A stretch of 64,000 nt of DNA from Crossaster papposus (GCA_037893245.1 JBAIAA010000025.1:2418001-2482000), one strand, 5' to 3'; counted from the first letter of the stretch, positions 25,520 to 37,369 are shown. The notes: generated by a model from the sequence alone, not told the origin. A program made the numbers and translations.

Positions 25520-25965
25520 AACGCTCCTCAATCCTCAAAAATCCTCATTGCAGTTTGAGGATTTTTGAGGATTGAGGCTGTATGTTTTGTTTTTTTAAAT
25601 GAGGATTTTTGAGGATTGAGGCACAATGTAATTGTTTCACAATGTTTCAAGTGTGGAGGATTTTTGAGGATTGAGGCACAATGGGGTTTTCAAAAAATGA
25701 GGATTTTGGAGGAATGAGGCTGAATGGTGTTTTCAAAAAATCATAATGAGAATTTTGGAGGATTGACTTTTTTCAATCCCCAGAATCCTCATTGCAGTTT
25801 TGGAGGATTAAAAAAAATGAGGATTTTGAAGAATTGAGGCACATGATGTTGTTTCAAGTGTGGAGGATTTTTGAGGATTGAGGCTAGATGGGGTTTTTAA
25901 AAAATGAGGTTTTTAAATAAATGAGGATTTTGGAGGATTGAGGATGGTTGCTAGCAAAAAGGACA
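25520..25965. repeat. Degenerate tandem repeat, GAGGATTTTTGAGGATTGAGG type
   Basis: Roughly ten variable copies of a unit built on GAGGATTTTNGAGGATTGAGGC, with inserted TTTTCAAAAAATGA spacers. The right end runs into a 43-bp stretch (25941-25983) shared with 3907-3949. Confidence 0.85.
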
Positions 25966-25983
25966 TAGGGGGTTAGGGTTAAG

Positions 25984-28333
25984 GATGTAGGTTTTTAGGT
26001 TTAGAAAGAGTGCATGTATCTAAAGAAAAGAACAACCGTCATTTCAACGTGTGATTGGAAACACAGGCAACAAAATCACGAACCTGGCCGGCGTATCGGG
26101 GACGAAAAAAGTATTCATGTAACAATCGATTTGATAACATCGTTACAGAGATGATGTTTTTATAGAAGTAATCATTGTATAAGGTGTGACCAACAAAATA
26201 TTCATACATCGAACAAAACAAGTCATGACCTACATGTACATGTAGTACAATCGTACATGATACATGTACATATATATGTTAAAACTTACCTGAACAAGAA
26301 TCTGATGACCGGAGTAACACGGGACGGGAAATCCTTTAACGTCCACCGAAGACTTCCATCCTGGTCTAGTTAAGTTTCACGAACTTCAACTTTCTCAGTG
26401 TCACCACAAATTTCCCTTCCACTGATATTTAAAATTTCAGTCACAAATGTGACAGTTATCCACTTGGTTTTTGTTAAATGAATCAAATTCTAGCTGCCAC
26501 CGTAACGAAATCGACTGACAAAATGGACAACAAATTTGGGACGGTCAAACTTTGCCAGCCAGTCACACACGATAGAAAATAGCACAAGTGGCACTTCGTT
26601 GGCGACAAGAAAGTGTACGTATGCATCAGAGTAACTCTATCCTTATTCACATCCGTTCGGGTTTTCCAAGTATTTCCACGTAACACGCTCCCGGGGACAG
26701 GAATTGATCACGCTTTTAATTCTCCACGCACATCTTTGCATGAAAGTGAAACATTTACCACGTAAGTTATTTATCTTGTTCAGAAAACTCGAGCCAAGAT
26801 ATGTTGATGGTTCTTACGTGGAAAATAACGAGCTGTTCTGGGTAGAGCTGCACTGAATTGTGCACAACCAGCGTAACACCGTGGAACAGAAACAAAGTTA
26901 CGCTGGTATACTGCCGGATTCAACAGACTTTTGCTTGAAATGCATTGTTTGTAAAATGCCAATACTTGCATGGATTATTAAGTCAATCATGGTGATGAAA
27001 TGAGTGTGTTTTAATTGGTTCAATTTATTTGTCTATTATAAGAAAACATGTAATAGTGAGTCAGTGTTCTCATGTCACACTTTTGGGGTTGAAACTACCA
27101 TATGACAGGCAGACATTTTGTATCGTAGAAAAAATGTGAACCACAATTAGGATCAAACTAATACAGCTTGAACATCATGACATTGGGGGGTATTATGCAA
27201 GAAAACTTTCAGAGTTAACAATCTTCTCTTTAATTAATAATGGCACTTAAAGATGAACAATGTGGTAAAAGCTGGACCCCGAATTTATAGAATGAGCCAT
27301 ATAACCCAAACCAAAGGTATTTTTGTTTGTGTCTTATTTGTTACATTGGCCTACGTTAGAAGCCTACCTCAACCGTGGCTTCTTCCATTGTTGAACCATG
27401 GAGCTACCCAGTAGGAGCAGAACCTAAAATTCAACGAAACGATGACTAACGTTAGGATGCTTTAAACATGAAGTTTAACAACTGCACTAATAGTAATAGT
27501 ATGTACATGTACAGTCATTTTCCTAGTTCCGGATTTTCCTACATGTACTTTCCAGATTTGTCCTGGTTTCAGATTTTTCCGGGTTCCATATTTGTCCTTC
27601 ATGTACATGTACAGTATGTAGTTTCAGATTTTTCCTACGGTAGTTCCAGATTTGTCTTAACTTGCAGGGACCCCACTCAGCCTAACCAGGGGTCCTATTT
27701 GTCGTGGCGCTGTGTATGGGGATTGTGAACGACGTCCAATTTCATTTACCGGTAGTTTCTACTTGTTTCTTGTTATTCGTTATTTATTTTATCGTTTCGA
27801 TGCTTAAGGTGCGTAGCGGTTACTGAAAAGCAACTTACATGTATGTAGTGATTGCACTCTCTTCCAACTCTACCTGATTCGTCTTATTCTAATAATAATA
27901 TCCAGAAAATATTCTTTTCCTAAAATAGATTTCCTACTCACACTTTGACCGAAAATCATGGGAGCTACAAAACCACAATAAATTTACATCTTTCATAACG
28001 TTTTTTTTTTTTTTAAAGATTATGGACAGAATCGTCCTTGACCCGAGTCCTGCATGTGTGTGTGGACAAAGGACACCTAGTGATCACTAATAGTGGTCAT
28101 TTTATTCAAAGCTACAAAAACACAGTCTTGGTCCAATTATTGTCATCTCTGGACCAAGCCTTAAGCCTCATAAAATTTGTTTACATAATTTGGTCAGTAA
28201 TAGTCAGTAGGGGTCATTTTCTTTAAAATTACAAAATACTTGTCTACTAATCCTGGCGGGAACTGGTTAACCAGTTCGCGCCGGGATTATTTTAACATCA
28301 CCGAGCCGAGGAACGGGATTATAACATCACCCA
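25984..28333. other. Non-coding, no gene seen
   Basis: No convincing gene. 27500-27665 has a loose repetition of TTTCAGATTTNTCC. 27270-27300 matches 20428-20462 inverted. Remainder unique AT-rich. Confidence 0.5.
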
Positions 28334-28374
28334 GCTGATAATTACCCTCGCCTTCGGCTCGGGTAATTATCAGC
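28334..28374. other. Strong hairpin
   Basis: GCTGATAATTACCC and GGGTAATTATCAGC form a perfect 14-bp stem around a 13-nt GC-rich loop. It sits in GC-rich sequence with the word CCAGTTCGCGCCGG 65 bp upstream, which also occurs at 10570. Confidence 0.7.
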
Positions 28375-29020
28375 ACCCAGACTCCAAGCAGTATTAAACA
28401 GAGTGTTCACCATCTTTCACTCCGTTTGGCGGACTGATCATCAGAGGGAGCTGACAGTTTTGTGGAGCTGCGCGTGGCAACACCTGCAGTTTAATCTCTC
28501 ATTAGCAATTGGTTTTCGTAACAAAGAATGACAGAGTGATTGACAAATTCCCTATAGCTTCCTTGAAAAGCCCTATTGGGTTGGAAAGCAGTAAACAAAT
28601 TCGCATCAAATTATGCGATCAACTTGTCCCCGGCGCTCCGAAAAAAAACCTCATAAAAACAAGAACCAAACATGATTATTCCCCCCCCCCCCTCAATTTT
28701 CTGTATAAATAAATAGTTATGAGTTTAACTTTTTGGGCTTCGAGGATTTAGGCCTACTGCTTTGTCATTAATTTCTACCACCGAAATCGATTAAGTGGAT
28801 TGAAACAAACATCAAAAGGTATTTTCTAAAACTCGGATAAAAATAATCAAGATTATGAATGCAAGAGAATTAATCAGGGGAAAAGTTTACCCACATCGTC
28901 TTTTCAGTTGTTCTACAAGGCCGCTCGAGGGCAAATGATACAAATTATAGAATTAAAAACACATGTAACTCAAACTATACACAAACGGGATGAGTGCTCA
29001 CGACTTTAAATTATCCAGGG
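28375..29020. other. Non-coding, no gene seen
   Basis: No gene recognised; an A/C homopolymer patch at 28680-28692. Confidence 0.5.
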
Positions 29021-30489
29021 GGCGAGTCGATCAGGGGGCGAGTCGATCAGGGGGCGAGTCGATCAGGGGGCGAGTCGATCAGGGGGCGAGTCGATCAGGG
29101 GGGCGAGTCGATCAGGGGGGCGAGTCGGCCTGGGGGCGAGTCGGCCTGGGGGCGAGTCGGCCTGGGGGCGAGTCGGCCTGGGGGCGAGTCGGCCTGGGGG
29201 CGAGTCGGCCTGGGGGCGAGTCGGCCTGGGGGCGAGTCGGCCTGGGGGCGAGTCGGCCTGGGGGCGAGTCGGCCTGGGGGCGAGTCGGCCTGGGGGCGAG
29301 TCGGCCTGGGGGCGAGTCGGCCTGGGGGCGAGTCGGCCTGGGGGCGAGTCGGCCTGGGGGCGAGTCGGCCTGGGGGCGAGTCGGCCTGGGGGCGAGTCGG
29401 CCTGGGGGCGAGTCGGCCTGGGGGCGAGTCGGCCTGGGGGCGAGTCGGCCTGGGGGCGAGTCGGCCAGGGGGCGAGTCGGCCAGGGGGCGAGTCGGCCAG
29501 GGGGCGAGTCGGCCAGGGGGCGAGTCGGCCAGGGGGCGAGTCGGCCAGGGGGCGAGTCGGCCAATGGGCGAGTCGGCCAATGGGCGAGTCGGCCTGGGGG
29601 CGAGTCGGCCTGGGGGCGAGTCGGCCTGGGGGCGAGTCGGCCTGGGGGCGAGTCGGCCAGGGTGCGAGTCGGCCAGGGTGCGAGTCGGCCAGGGTGCGAG
29701 TCGACGCGGACGCGACTTGACGCGGACGCGACTTGACGCGGACACGACTTGACGCGGACACGACTTGACGCGGACACGACTTGACGCGGACACGACTTGA
29801 CGCGGACACGACTTGACGCGGACACGACTTGACGCGGACACGACTTGACGCGGACACGACTTGACGCGGACACGACTTGACGCGGACACGACTTGACGCG
29901 GACACGACTTGACGCGGACACGACTTGACGCGGACACGACTTGACGCGGACACGACTTGACGCGGACACGACTTGACGCGGACACGACTTGACGCGGACA
30001 CGACTTGACGCGGACACGACTTGACGCGGACACGACTTGACGCGGACACGACTTGACGCGGACACGACTTGACGCGGACACGACTTGACGCGGACACGAC
30101 TTGACGCGGACACGACTTGACGCGGACACGACTTGACGCGGACACGACTTGACGCGGACACGACTTGACGCGGACACGACTTGACGCGGACACGACTTGA
30201 CGCGGACACGACTTGACGCGGACACGACTTGACGCGGACACGACTTGACGCGGACACGACTTGACGCGGACACGACTTGACGCGGACACGACTTGACGCG
30301 GACACGACTTGACGCGGACACGACTTGACGCGGACACGACTTGACGCGGGTACGACTTGACTCGGGTACGACTTGACTCGGGTACGACTTGACTCGGGTA
30401 CGACTTGACTCGGGTACGACTTGACTCGGGTGTAAAATTTGGGGTACGAGTTGACTTGGGTACGAGTTGACTCGGTACGAGTTGACCCA
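29021..30489. repeat. 16-bp satellite array S16, copy b (mosaic of blocks)
   Basis: About 92 units, all 16 bp, in successive blocks: GGGGCGAGTCGATCAG (to 29118), GGGGCGAGTCGGCCTG (to 29463), GGGGCGAGTCGGCCAG, a two-unit TGGGCGAGTCGGCCAA block, the CCTG form again, GGTGCGAGTCGGCCAG, then about 40 units of GACGCGGACACGACTT (29720-30340), then GACTCGGGTACGACTT, then GGGTACGAGTTGACTC. Only three units near 29095-29120 and the 3' edge deviate in length. All three minus frames are open over more than 460 codons, purely because of the period. Confidence 0.98.
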
Positions 30490-30763
30490 TTTCCGATCGG
30501 AATGCTTCCGCCAGCCATGCTTCAAACCATTCAATCAGATATTTCGACAGATATCATTATCACTCAGTTGGAAGGGGAAACTACATCCGATTGATGGCCA
30601 CAATAAAATGTAATTTAAGACTAATTTCTTACCCACTTCATAAGCGTTGGCGTTTCGCCCTCGCGGATACGGCCATCTTGGCATGCATCTTGGATGCCTA
30701 GCGCCCTCTAGTATCGAAAATTGGGTTACGTACGTCAACATGTGAATCGTCAGACCCTCTACA

Positions 30764-31006
30764 GGGGCCAATTTCACGGAGCTGCTAAGCACAAAAAATT
30801 GCTTAGCATGAAAATGTGTCCTTGGTAAAAACAAGGTTACAGACCAAATTTTCACGTGATCTTTATTGTTTTTGATTGATAATCAGCTGGTTTTTTGCTT
30901 AGTATGAAAAACACGTAGAATTTTGGCTGATAACTTGTTTTTAATGAGCAAGACTTTTTTGTGCTAAGCAAATTTTTGTGCTTAGCAGCTCCGTGAAATT
31001 GGCCCC
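30764..31006. mobile_element. Complete MITE, GGGGCCAATTTCACGGAGCT termini
   Basis: 243 bp with inverted termini of about 30 bp: GGGGCCAATTTCACGGAGCT at the left and AGCTCCGTGAAATTGGCCCC at the right. CTAAGCA words are iterated inside. A truncated relative lies at 5017-5167. No coding and no obvious target duplication. Confidence 0.9.
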
Positions 31007-31053
31007 AGGCTCTAGTCCAGGAGCTAGCAGACTTTTATCGGTATTATGAGTAC

Positions 31054-31486
31054 GTGCGTTCCACTTACGCGAACTGTTTGCGCGAACGTTCGCCAACGTT
31101 TTGAGTTGGCGTTAGTTAAAGTGGAACGATATTTTAAAAACTACGTTTTCAAAATGGCGGCGCCCAGTGAAAGTGACATCGTTTGGTTCGCTGCTTTTTG
31201 TCCAACTCATTATTTTTCTTTAAAAGATCCCTGTGAATGCTCAAAACAATCCACCGTTTATAACGAAAAGTATAAAACGTAAATAAAAACCGTGAAAAGA
31301 ACCCTGCCGTCTGCTAACCGCTTCGCCATCATTAAAATACGTCACTGGCCAACAGCGAACAGCTCGGAATGTCGTTCGCCGTTTTCGCTAACGTTGGCCA
31401 ACATAATTGGCGCACATTGCGTTCCACTCACGCGAACAACGCTAACGTTGGCCAACGTTGGCAACGTTCGCTGGAGTGGAACGCAC
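31054..31486. mobile_element. Element with GTGCGTTCCACT termini and a small ORF
   Basis: GTGCGTTCCACTTACGCGAAC at the left pairs with GTTCGCTGGAGTGGAACGCAC at the right. AACGTTGGCCAACGTTGG-type words recur near both ends. An ORF at 31154-31282 begins AAAATGGCGG and reads MAAPSESDIVWFAAFCPTHY then FSLKDPCECSKQSTVYNEK. It resembles a first exon but matches nothing I know. Could be a non-autonomous derivative of a larger transposon. Confidence 0.6.
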
Positions 31487-31597
31487 CCCTGAAATGAGTA
31501 GCTAGGACTATGTGTGGGAACCCTAAAATGTGGATTCTTAAGTTTGGCACTCTTGCACTGCCCCCTGGGGGCACTCTCAAAATGATCCCCCTAACTT

Positions 31598-31900
31598 TTG
31601 TATCGGTATTGGTGGCGCCCGTACGAGGACTATTTTTTTTGGATATGTACTTCAAGGCAGTCTTATTTCAAAAAGCCAATTCTTAAGTTTTCAACTATTA
31701 TTACTAATTAGCCACTTAATAATGGCCTAATTAACGCTAATTAGCACCTTTATCGGTATTGTCACGTACGAGGACACATTTTGGCTCAAATGTACTCCAA
31801 GATATCCTGATTACGAATATCTAATTCTTAAGTTTCAACTCCATGTACTAATCTACTTAAGAATGGGTCAAAGATCGATAATTGACCTAATTACGTTTTT
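31598..31900. repeat. Diverged tandem duplication, about 155 bp
   Basis: ATCGGTATTG...CGTACGAGGAC...CAATTCTTAAGTTTTCAACT (31598-31750) is repeated as ATCGGTATTGTCACGTACGA...TAATTCTTAAGTTTCAACT (31752-31900). The second copy is the start of the large inverted repeat. Confidence 0.75.
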
Positions 31901-31916
31901 GGGAACGATGGAATAA

Positions 31917-32175
31917 TGTGACCCGCTCCATCGAAATCAGGAATAAGTCTCAAAAAAGTTATGGTCTGATGAAGATGACAGGTGTATATTTATTTGCCAA
32001 ATCCACATTCCGAGAAAAACAGCTCTGAAATAAACAAAATTGACCAAAATCATACGGACAGCACAAACAAATACTTGGTCACGATTTTCACCCATAATGC
32101 ATTCAGTCACTTCAACGGCCGATTGCGTAAAACGGCCTCAGCGACTTATTCCTGATTACGATGGAGCGGGTCACA
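31917..32175. mobile_element. MITE family M2, copy in left arm
   Basis: Termini TGTGACCCGCTCCATCGAAA and GATGGAGCGGGTCACA; TA on the right, TAA on the left. The inner part of the terminal repeat continues ATCAGGAATAAGTC. Confidence 0.88.
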
Positions 32176-32551
32176 TATGCCATTTCTCCGGAACCACATG
32201 GGGTAGAGGATTGAAATAAGGTTTAATGTGAAGGTCTAAACATTGTGGACAAGGACTTGTCTTCATGGCTTAAACATACAATTAAGCCTAAAAGTGTACC
32301 CTTTTGACCCACCACGTATTTATAATTGTATCGGTATGATCCGCTTAAGAATAAGAATTCGGTCAACCTATGAAAGCATGTTTAAGCTATTATTGAGTTA
32401 TTCCTCATGAAAAGGAGGCCTTCTTCATAAGTTTAATTTACCAAGAGCTTTTCCGAGTTTTCATGTTTATTTTAAGAATTGCTCGCATCTAATTATTAAG
32501 CTGGATAGTACAGTAACCATGTGTCTGTGTCTAGGACAATAAGACTATATA

Positions 32552-33355
32552 TCGTCACCGACACCACGAACTGGCACCCTCTGCATCACATGTGTACAAA
32601 AAATTCAAAAAATTCGAAATTGTTTTTATTGCTGAATATATCATTTTGTGCCATGAAGTATAACATGGCGAAATTGTTTTTTCTTAAATCATGTTAATTT
32701 GCTAATTTTTATTGGGGAGTTTTGCAGAAATTAGTCCATTCTGTCGTTTTTCGGTTCCACGAAGTGACACTGCACTCAGTGTCAGTTCGTGAAAACGAAA
32801 TTGCGGAGGCGCGCTGTGAAAAAGATTTCACGAACTGGCACTGTCTATACAACGTACCCAGGGCAATGTTGTATCACGCCGTGTATACGTATCACGTTTG
32901 TCTACGAAATAAATAGAACTCGATGTTGTCAACACGGCGGCACCCGAGCACTGTGTGCGCGCACTCCCCGAAAACGCGACAGTTTTCGTTTTCACGAACT
33001 GGCACCCGGCACTGTGTGCGCGCACTCCCCGCAAACGCGTCAATTTTCGTTTTCACGAACTGGCACTCACTCACTGCAATGTATGCGCGCACTCTCCGAA
33101 AACGCGACAGTTTTCGTTTTCACGAACTGGCACCCGTCTTAATCATTTAATTATTAATTAACTAACCATATTTTCACAATATAAAAATTGTGTTTCAGCA
33201 GTTAACGAATTGTTACGTTTAATGATACCAAAATCCCTCAAGTAGACGGATTTGTTGACTAAGTAAACTCGTGTCAAACCTTTAAAAGCGTTTTTCTCCG
33301 AATTTTATTTTTGTAACGGCGACCACTGGGTGTCAGTTCGTGGTGTCGGTGACGA
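32552..33355. mobile_element. Iteron element IE1 (CACGAACTGGCAC type)
   Basis: 804 bp with termini TCGTCACCGACACCACGAAC and GTTCGTGGTGTCGGTGACGA, flanked by TATA on both sides. It is absent from the opposite arm of the large inverted repeat, so it is an insertion. Internally a unit of about 62 bp (GCGCACTCCCCGAAAACGCG then ACAGTTTTCGTTTTCACGAA then CTGGCAC) is repeated three to four times at 32940-33135, with a further motif at 32826 and one inverted near 32776. No transposase. Confidence 0.9.
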
Positions 33356-34816
33356 TATATGCCCCATTGTTCATTGTACCTTATAAAATAAGCAAGAGCT
33401 CTCGTGACAGATGAGGGCACTGGACAGAAGATATTGATTGAAATCATGAACTTTAATTAAAAATCAAATCAAAATTACGTGTAACACTTAATATGTATTT
33501 GAGTCATGTTCTCAGTTTGCGATTTGAATGGTTACAAATTATGGAATCATTCAATTCCCGGCTGGACATTTCCATCTTGTTTCAATTTAAATCACTCAGC
33601 TGTTAACTTAGTTCTCTTCGGAAAGTCCTTCCTCTTCATCAGATGGTGCGACCTCTTGCCTTTCCTCACTCCCGTCAGTCTTCATTTCATCTTCTTCTAA
33701 TTAATTAAAAATTTAATTAAAAATCAAATCAAAATTACGTGTAACACTGTCACAATACTAAACACATTAATTACAATATTACACTGCACTGCACTTGAAT
33801 TGGAATGAATCTATGTTAATACAAGAACTATAAGGATCTGCTTAGTGTGACAAATTGCAAATATTGACCTATATATGATACAATAATGATCTACGTATTA
33901 ATCTCGAACAAGCTAGCCAGCCCATGCCTAAACATGCAAATACTTCTTTGAAGTACGGTGCAATATTGCAGTTACTGTATATTATTATTATTATATCTTA
34001 TAATCTTGGTGATTTATATTTCCCAAACATGTTATCCATGAATAAAGCTGCAGCGCCTTGCTTACATGGATGTAAGTTCCCGGGTGTAAGTTATAATAAT
34101 TTTTCAAATATATATGCATTTTAACTGGCAGACTATTATCATGTCAAAATGTACTGGTAGCTAAAGTACCATGGACATGAATAAACTCAAGTTGCATTTA
34201 CAGCAACTTTTATAGATGACTTCAATATAAGGACAAGATTAATGTGATTTAGTAAAGTAAGGAATAGCCTGTATCATAAATCGCTACAATTTTGTGTACT
34301 TCATGATTCATAATCCAGAAACTTAGCGTTTTAAAAATCATACTGAATCGGCAGAAGCCGACTATTTGCCCTGCGAACGAAGAATTGTGGCTGGCTGCAG
34401 TCTTTGGAAAATAGAGCATCTAGAAACTACATGTAGTTCGGGGGGTCTCCCCTTGGATAAGGGATCAGTTAGGTTTCTGTTCTACAAATATGTTCATAGC
34501 GTCATGTAGAGGACGAGGAGGTTAATACTGATTCTTGGTAAGCAACATTCATCATCAACCGCAGCTTATTAAGAAAAGATTATCAAAAAAGTGTGGAAAT
34601 AACCTGTAAAAGGTTTCCGTATTGTTTACGGTAAAGGTATGTAAATAGGACTATTTATTGTGAGTAGGCCTGGCCGTATAATTGCGAGTTACATTTTATT
34701 GGCACATGCACCGCCACAATGAAATATCTCTCCGTCTCCTTTAATTTGTTGTGATGCTTGTAGTTTAGAAGATTTTGTAAATGTTCTACTCTTAGCTATG
34801 CAAAACACCAATAAGC

Positions 34817-34984
34817 ATGATGTCAGGGTATGGATATACACTCCAATCTGGTTTGAACTTGAAGGACATCAACTACGTACCGCAAACCCTCGTAGAAGAA
34901 GATGAAATGAAGACTGACGGGAGTGAGGAAAGGCAAGAGGTCGCACCATCTGATGAAGAGGAAGGACTTTCCGAAGAGAACTAA
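34817..34984 (+). CDS. Small acidic ORF at the centre of the inverted repeat
   Basis: ATG ATG TCA ... TAA, 55 codons: MMSGYGYTLQSGLNLKDINY, then VPQTLVEEDEMKTDGSEERQ, then EVAPSDEEEGLSEEN. The last 29 residues including the stop are repeated, on the minus strand, in the left arm (33613-33699). The tail has 14 acidic residues in 29. Not recognised; it could be the C-terminal exon of a host or transposon protein captured by the inversion, or a small protein. Confidence 0.35.
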   Translation: MMSGYGYTLQSGLNLKDINYVPQTLVEEDEMKTDGSEERQEVAPSDEEEGLSEEN

Positions 34985-35711
34985 GTTAACAGCTGAGTGA
35001 TTCAATTTGAAACAAGATGGAAATACACCAGCCGGGAATTGAATGATTCCATAATTTGTAACCATTCAAATCGCAAACTGAGAACATGACTATAATACAT
35101 ATTAAGTGTTACACGTAATTTTGATTTGATTTTTAATTAAAGTTTATTTCAATCAATATCTTCTGTCAAGTGCCCTCATCTGTCACGAGAGCTCGTGCTT
35201 ATTTTATAAGGTACAATGAACAATACGGCATATAATAGACCTAGACACAGATACATGGTTACTGTACTATCCAGCTTAATAATAATGCGAGCAATTATTA
35301 AAATACACATGAAAACTCCGAAAAGCTCTTAGTAAATTAAACTTAATAAGGCCTCCTTTTCATGAGGAATAACTCAATAATAGCTTAAACATGCTTTCAT
35401 AAGTTGACCGATTTCTTATTCTTAAGCGGATTTGTGCATCAGATGGACACTTAAGAACGAGTTTTTCGTATTCTGGGTTGCCAGATGAACATGTTGACAT
35501 AAGTTTGGTGGACGTACTCGATCATACCGATACAATTATAAACACGTGGTGGGTCAAAAAGGTACACTTTTTAGGCTTAATTGCATGTTTAAGCCATGAA
35601 AACACCAACAAAATACTACTTTAACAACTGGTCCTTGTCCACAATGTTTAGACCTTCACATTAAACCTTATTTCAATCCTCTACCCCATGTGGTTCTGGA
35701 GAAATGGCATA

Positions 35712-35964
35712 TGTGACCCGCTCCATCGTAATCAGGAATAAGTCGCTGAGGCCGTTTTACGCAATCGACCGTTAAAGTGAATGCATGGGTGAAAATCGTG
35801 ACCAAGTATTTGTGTGTGCTGTCCGTATGATTTTGGTCAATTTTGTTTATTTCAAAAGCTGTTTTTCTCGGAATGTGGATTCGGCAAATAAATATACACC
35901 TGTCATATTCATCAGACCATAACTTTTTTGAGACTTATTCCTGATTTCGACGGAGCGGGTCACA
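35712..35964. mobile_element. MITE family M2, copy in right arm
   Basis: Same element as 31917-32175, in the opposite arm, cleanly flanked by TA (35710-35711, 35965-35966). It was present before the inverted duplication formed. Confidence 0.88.
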
Positions 35965-36299
35965 TATTCCATCGTTCCCGAAAACGTAATTAGGTCAATT
36001 ATCGATCCGACCCATTCTTAAGTGGATTAGTACATGGAGTTGAAACTTAAGAATTAGATATTCGTAATCAGGATATCTTGGAGTACATTTGAGCCAAAAT
36101 GTGTCCTCGTACGTGACAATACCATGTTTTACCAGAGTAAATCATGTGTGAGACGGACGTACGTGTTCTGTGAATCCTCTGCCAAAATCGTCATCACTTG
36201 GCCTATAAAACTCTTCTCGGTCATCTGATTTATATTATAACCGAACATCCGTGATCTTCTTACACCCAAGAACGTAAGAAAGCTCAGATTTGTGAATTT

Positions 36300-37130
36300 C
36301 TGCCATCAAAAAGGCCAAAAAAAGACAGAAAAGTTCCAGCTACTGTCGAAGAATCGGACGATACAGGCTTCGCGCCAGGTCATGTGACCCGGTCGTCAAA
36401 CCATCAGACCCAGCGGCCGATTACACCAATGCCATCGCAGCACTACGGCTGGAAATCAAAGGGCTGGCAGCCGATTTGAATTCCAAAATGGACAAAGCAA
36501 TCCTCAACCAAGAGAAACTCCTGAATAGAATAACAGGTGTTGAGAAACAAACAGCAGGAGTTGGAAGAATCGCTGGGCTTTTCTTCCAAATCGATTGAGG
36601 AAATGCAGTCGAAGCAGGAATCTATGACAGAAAGGATCTCCCGGTTAACCATCGAAATGCAGACGGCGAAAATGAAAATAAGTAATCTCCACGAAGCTAC
36701 CCTGAAACTGGAACGGCATTCTCGCAGCTACAATCTACGCTTCGTCGGAATTCCAGAATCCCGGTCGGAGAATGCTGCATTTCCCTACAATGAGGTAAAA
36801 AAGATTCTTACCGAGAAATTTCAAATGCCAGATGAGGCCGAGGTCGAAAATGCCCACAGAATCGGACGTGCTCCCCAGTCCCCCACTGACAAGCCGAGGC
36901 ACATTCTTGCCAAGTTCATTTATCGTCCGGAGCTGCAATCCGTCCTGACCCGCGCCAAGACAGCGCTAGTGAACACAGGAATCTTCACCATGCGAGATCT
37001 CCCAGCTGAAGACGTCAAAACAAAAAGATTTCTCTGTGACATAATGAAGAAGGCCCATGAAGAAGGTAAACATGCCGTCTTTCGTCGAGGCATGTACATC
37101 AATGGAGTGAAATACATCTCTCCGTCATGA
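36300..37130 (+). mobile_element. L1/Tx1-type LINE ORF1 (coiled coil plus RRM-like domain)
   Basis: An N-terminal piece (ALRLEIKGLAADLNSKMDKA, about 36440) is in one frame. The main open frame 36537-37130 is in another, so one frame change separates them. The main part has a coiled coil (EEMQSKQESMTERISRLTIE), then the hallmark LERHSRSYNLRFVGIPES, then VENAHRIGRAPQSPTDKPRH and LAKFIYRPELQSVL, ending YINGVKYISPS. This is the layout of L1-like ORF1 RNA-binding proteins. No ORF2 follows; downstream are T-runs and a poly-C tract. Probably a truncated LINE. Confidence 0.8.
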
Positions 37131-37369
37131 ACAAGTTGCAACGACGTAACAAGTAACTACATCCATACAAAGGCCAAGGTTGTTTTTTTTTTTGTTTTTT
37201 TTGTGGTGTCGATTCACGTGGATTCACAGTAAGTTAATTTGTAACTTTACTACTTATTGTCCTTGTCTCTGTTTATTTATCTACTTATTAGTGTAGTGTG
37301 TTCTTCTCTCAGTAAACAATTCCTGACAAATGCTTCAATTTAGATTGTGTTTCAACTTTCATTTGTACA

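Larger units (their letters stand above)
31755..36123. repeat. Large imperfect inverted repeat, 4.4 kb
   Basis: The left arm (31755-32551 and 33356-33699) is the reverse complement of the right arm (34893-36123). The arms run 1.1-1.2 kb, interrupted in the left arm by an 804-bp element and with about 110 bp (35430-35540) present only in the right. The spacer is 33700-34892. Both arms carry the same TA-flanked MITE and the same acidic coding tail. By eye the arms are about 90% alike, so the inversion is not recent. Confidence 0.9.

Noticed and set aside
29063-30534. Three overlapping ORFs of 468-479 codons on the minus strand
   Set aside because: They are the 16-bp satellite read in all three frames; no domain, and no sequence other than the repeat apart from short edges.
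32722-33161. Overlapping ORFs with FVFTNWH / FRFHELA repeats
   Set aside because: All lie in the iteron array of IE1; several frames are open because of the repeat.
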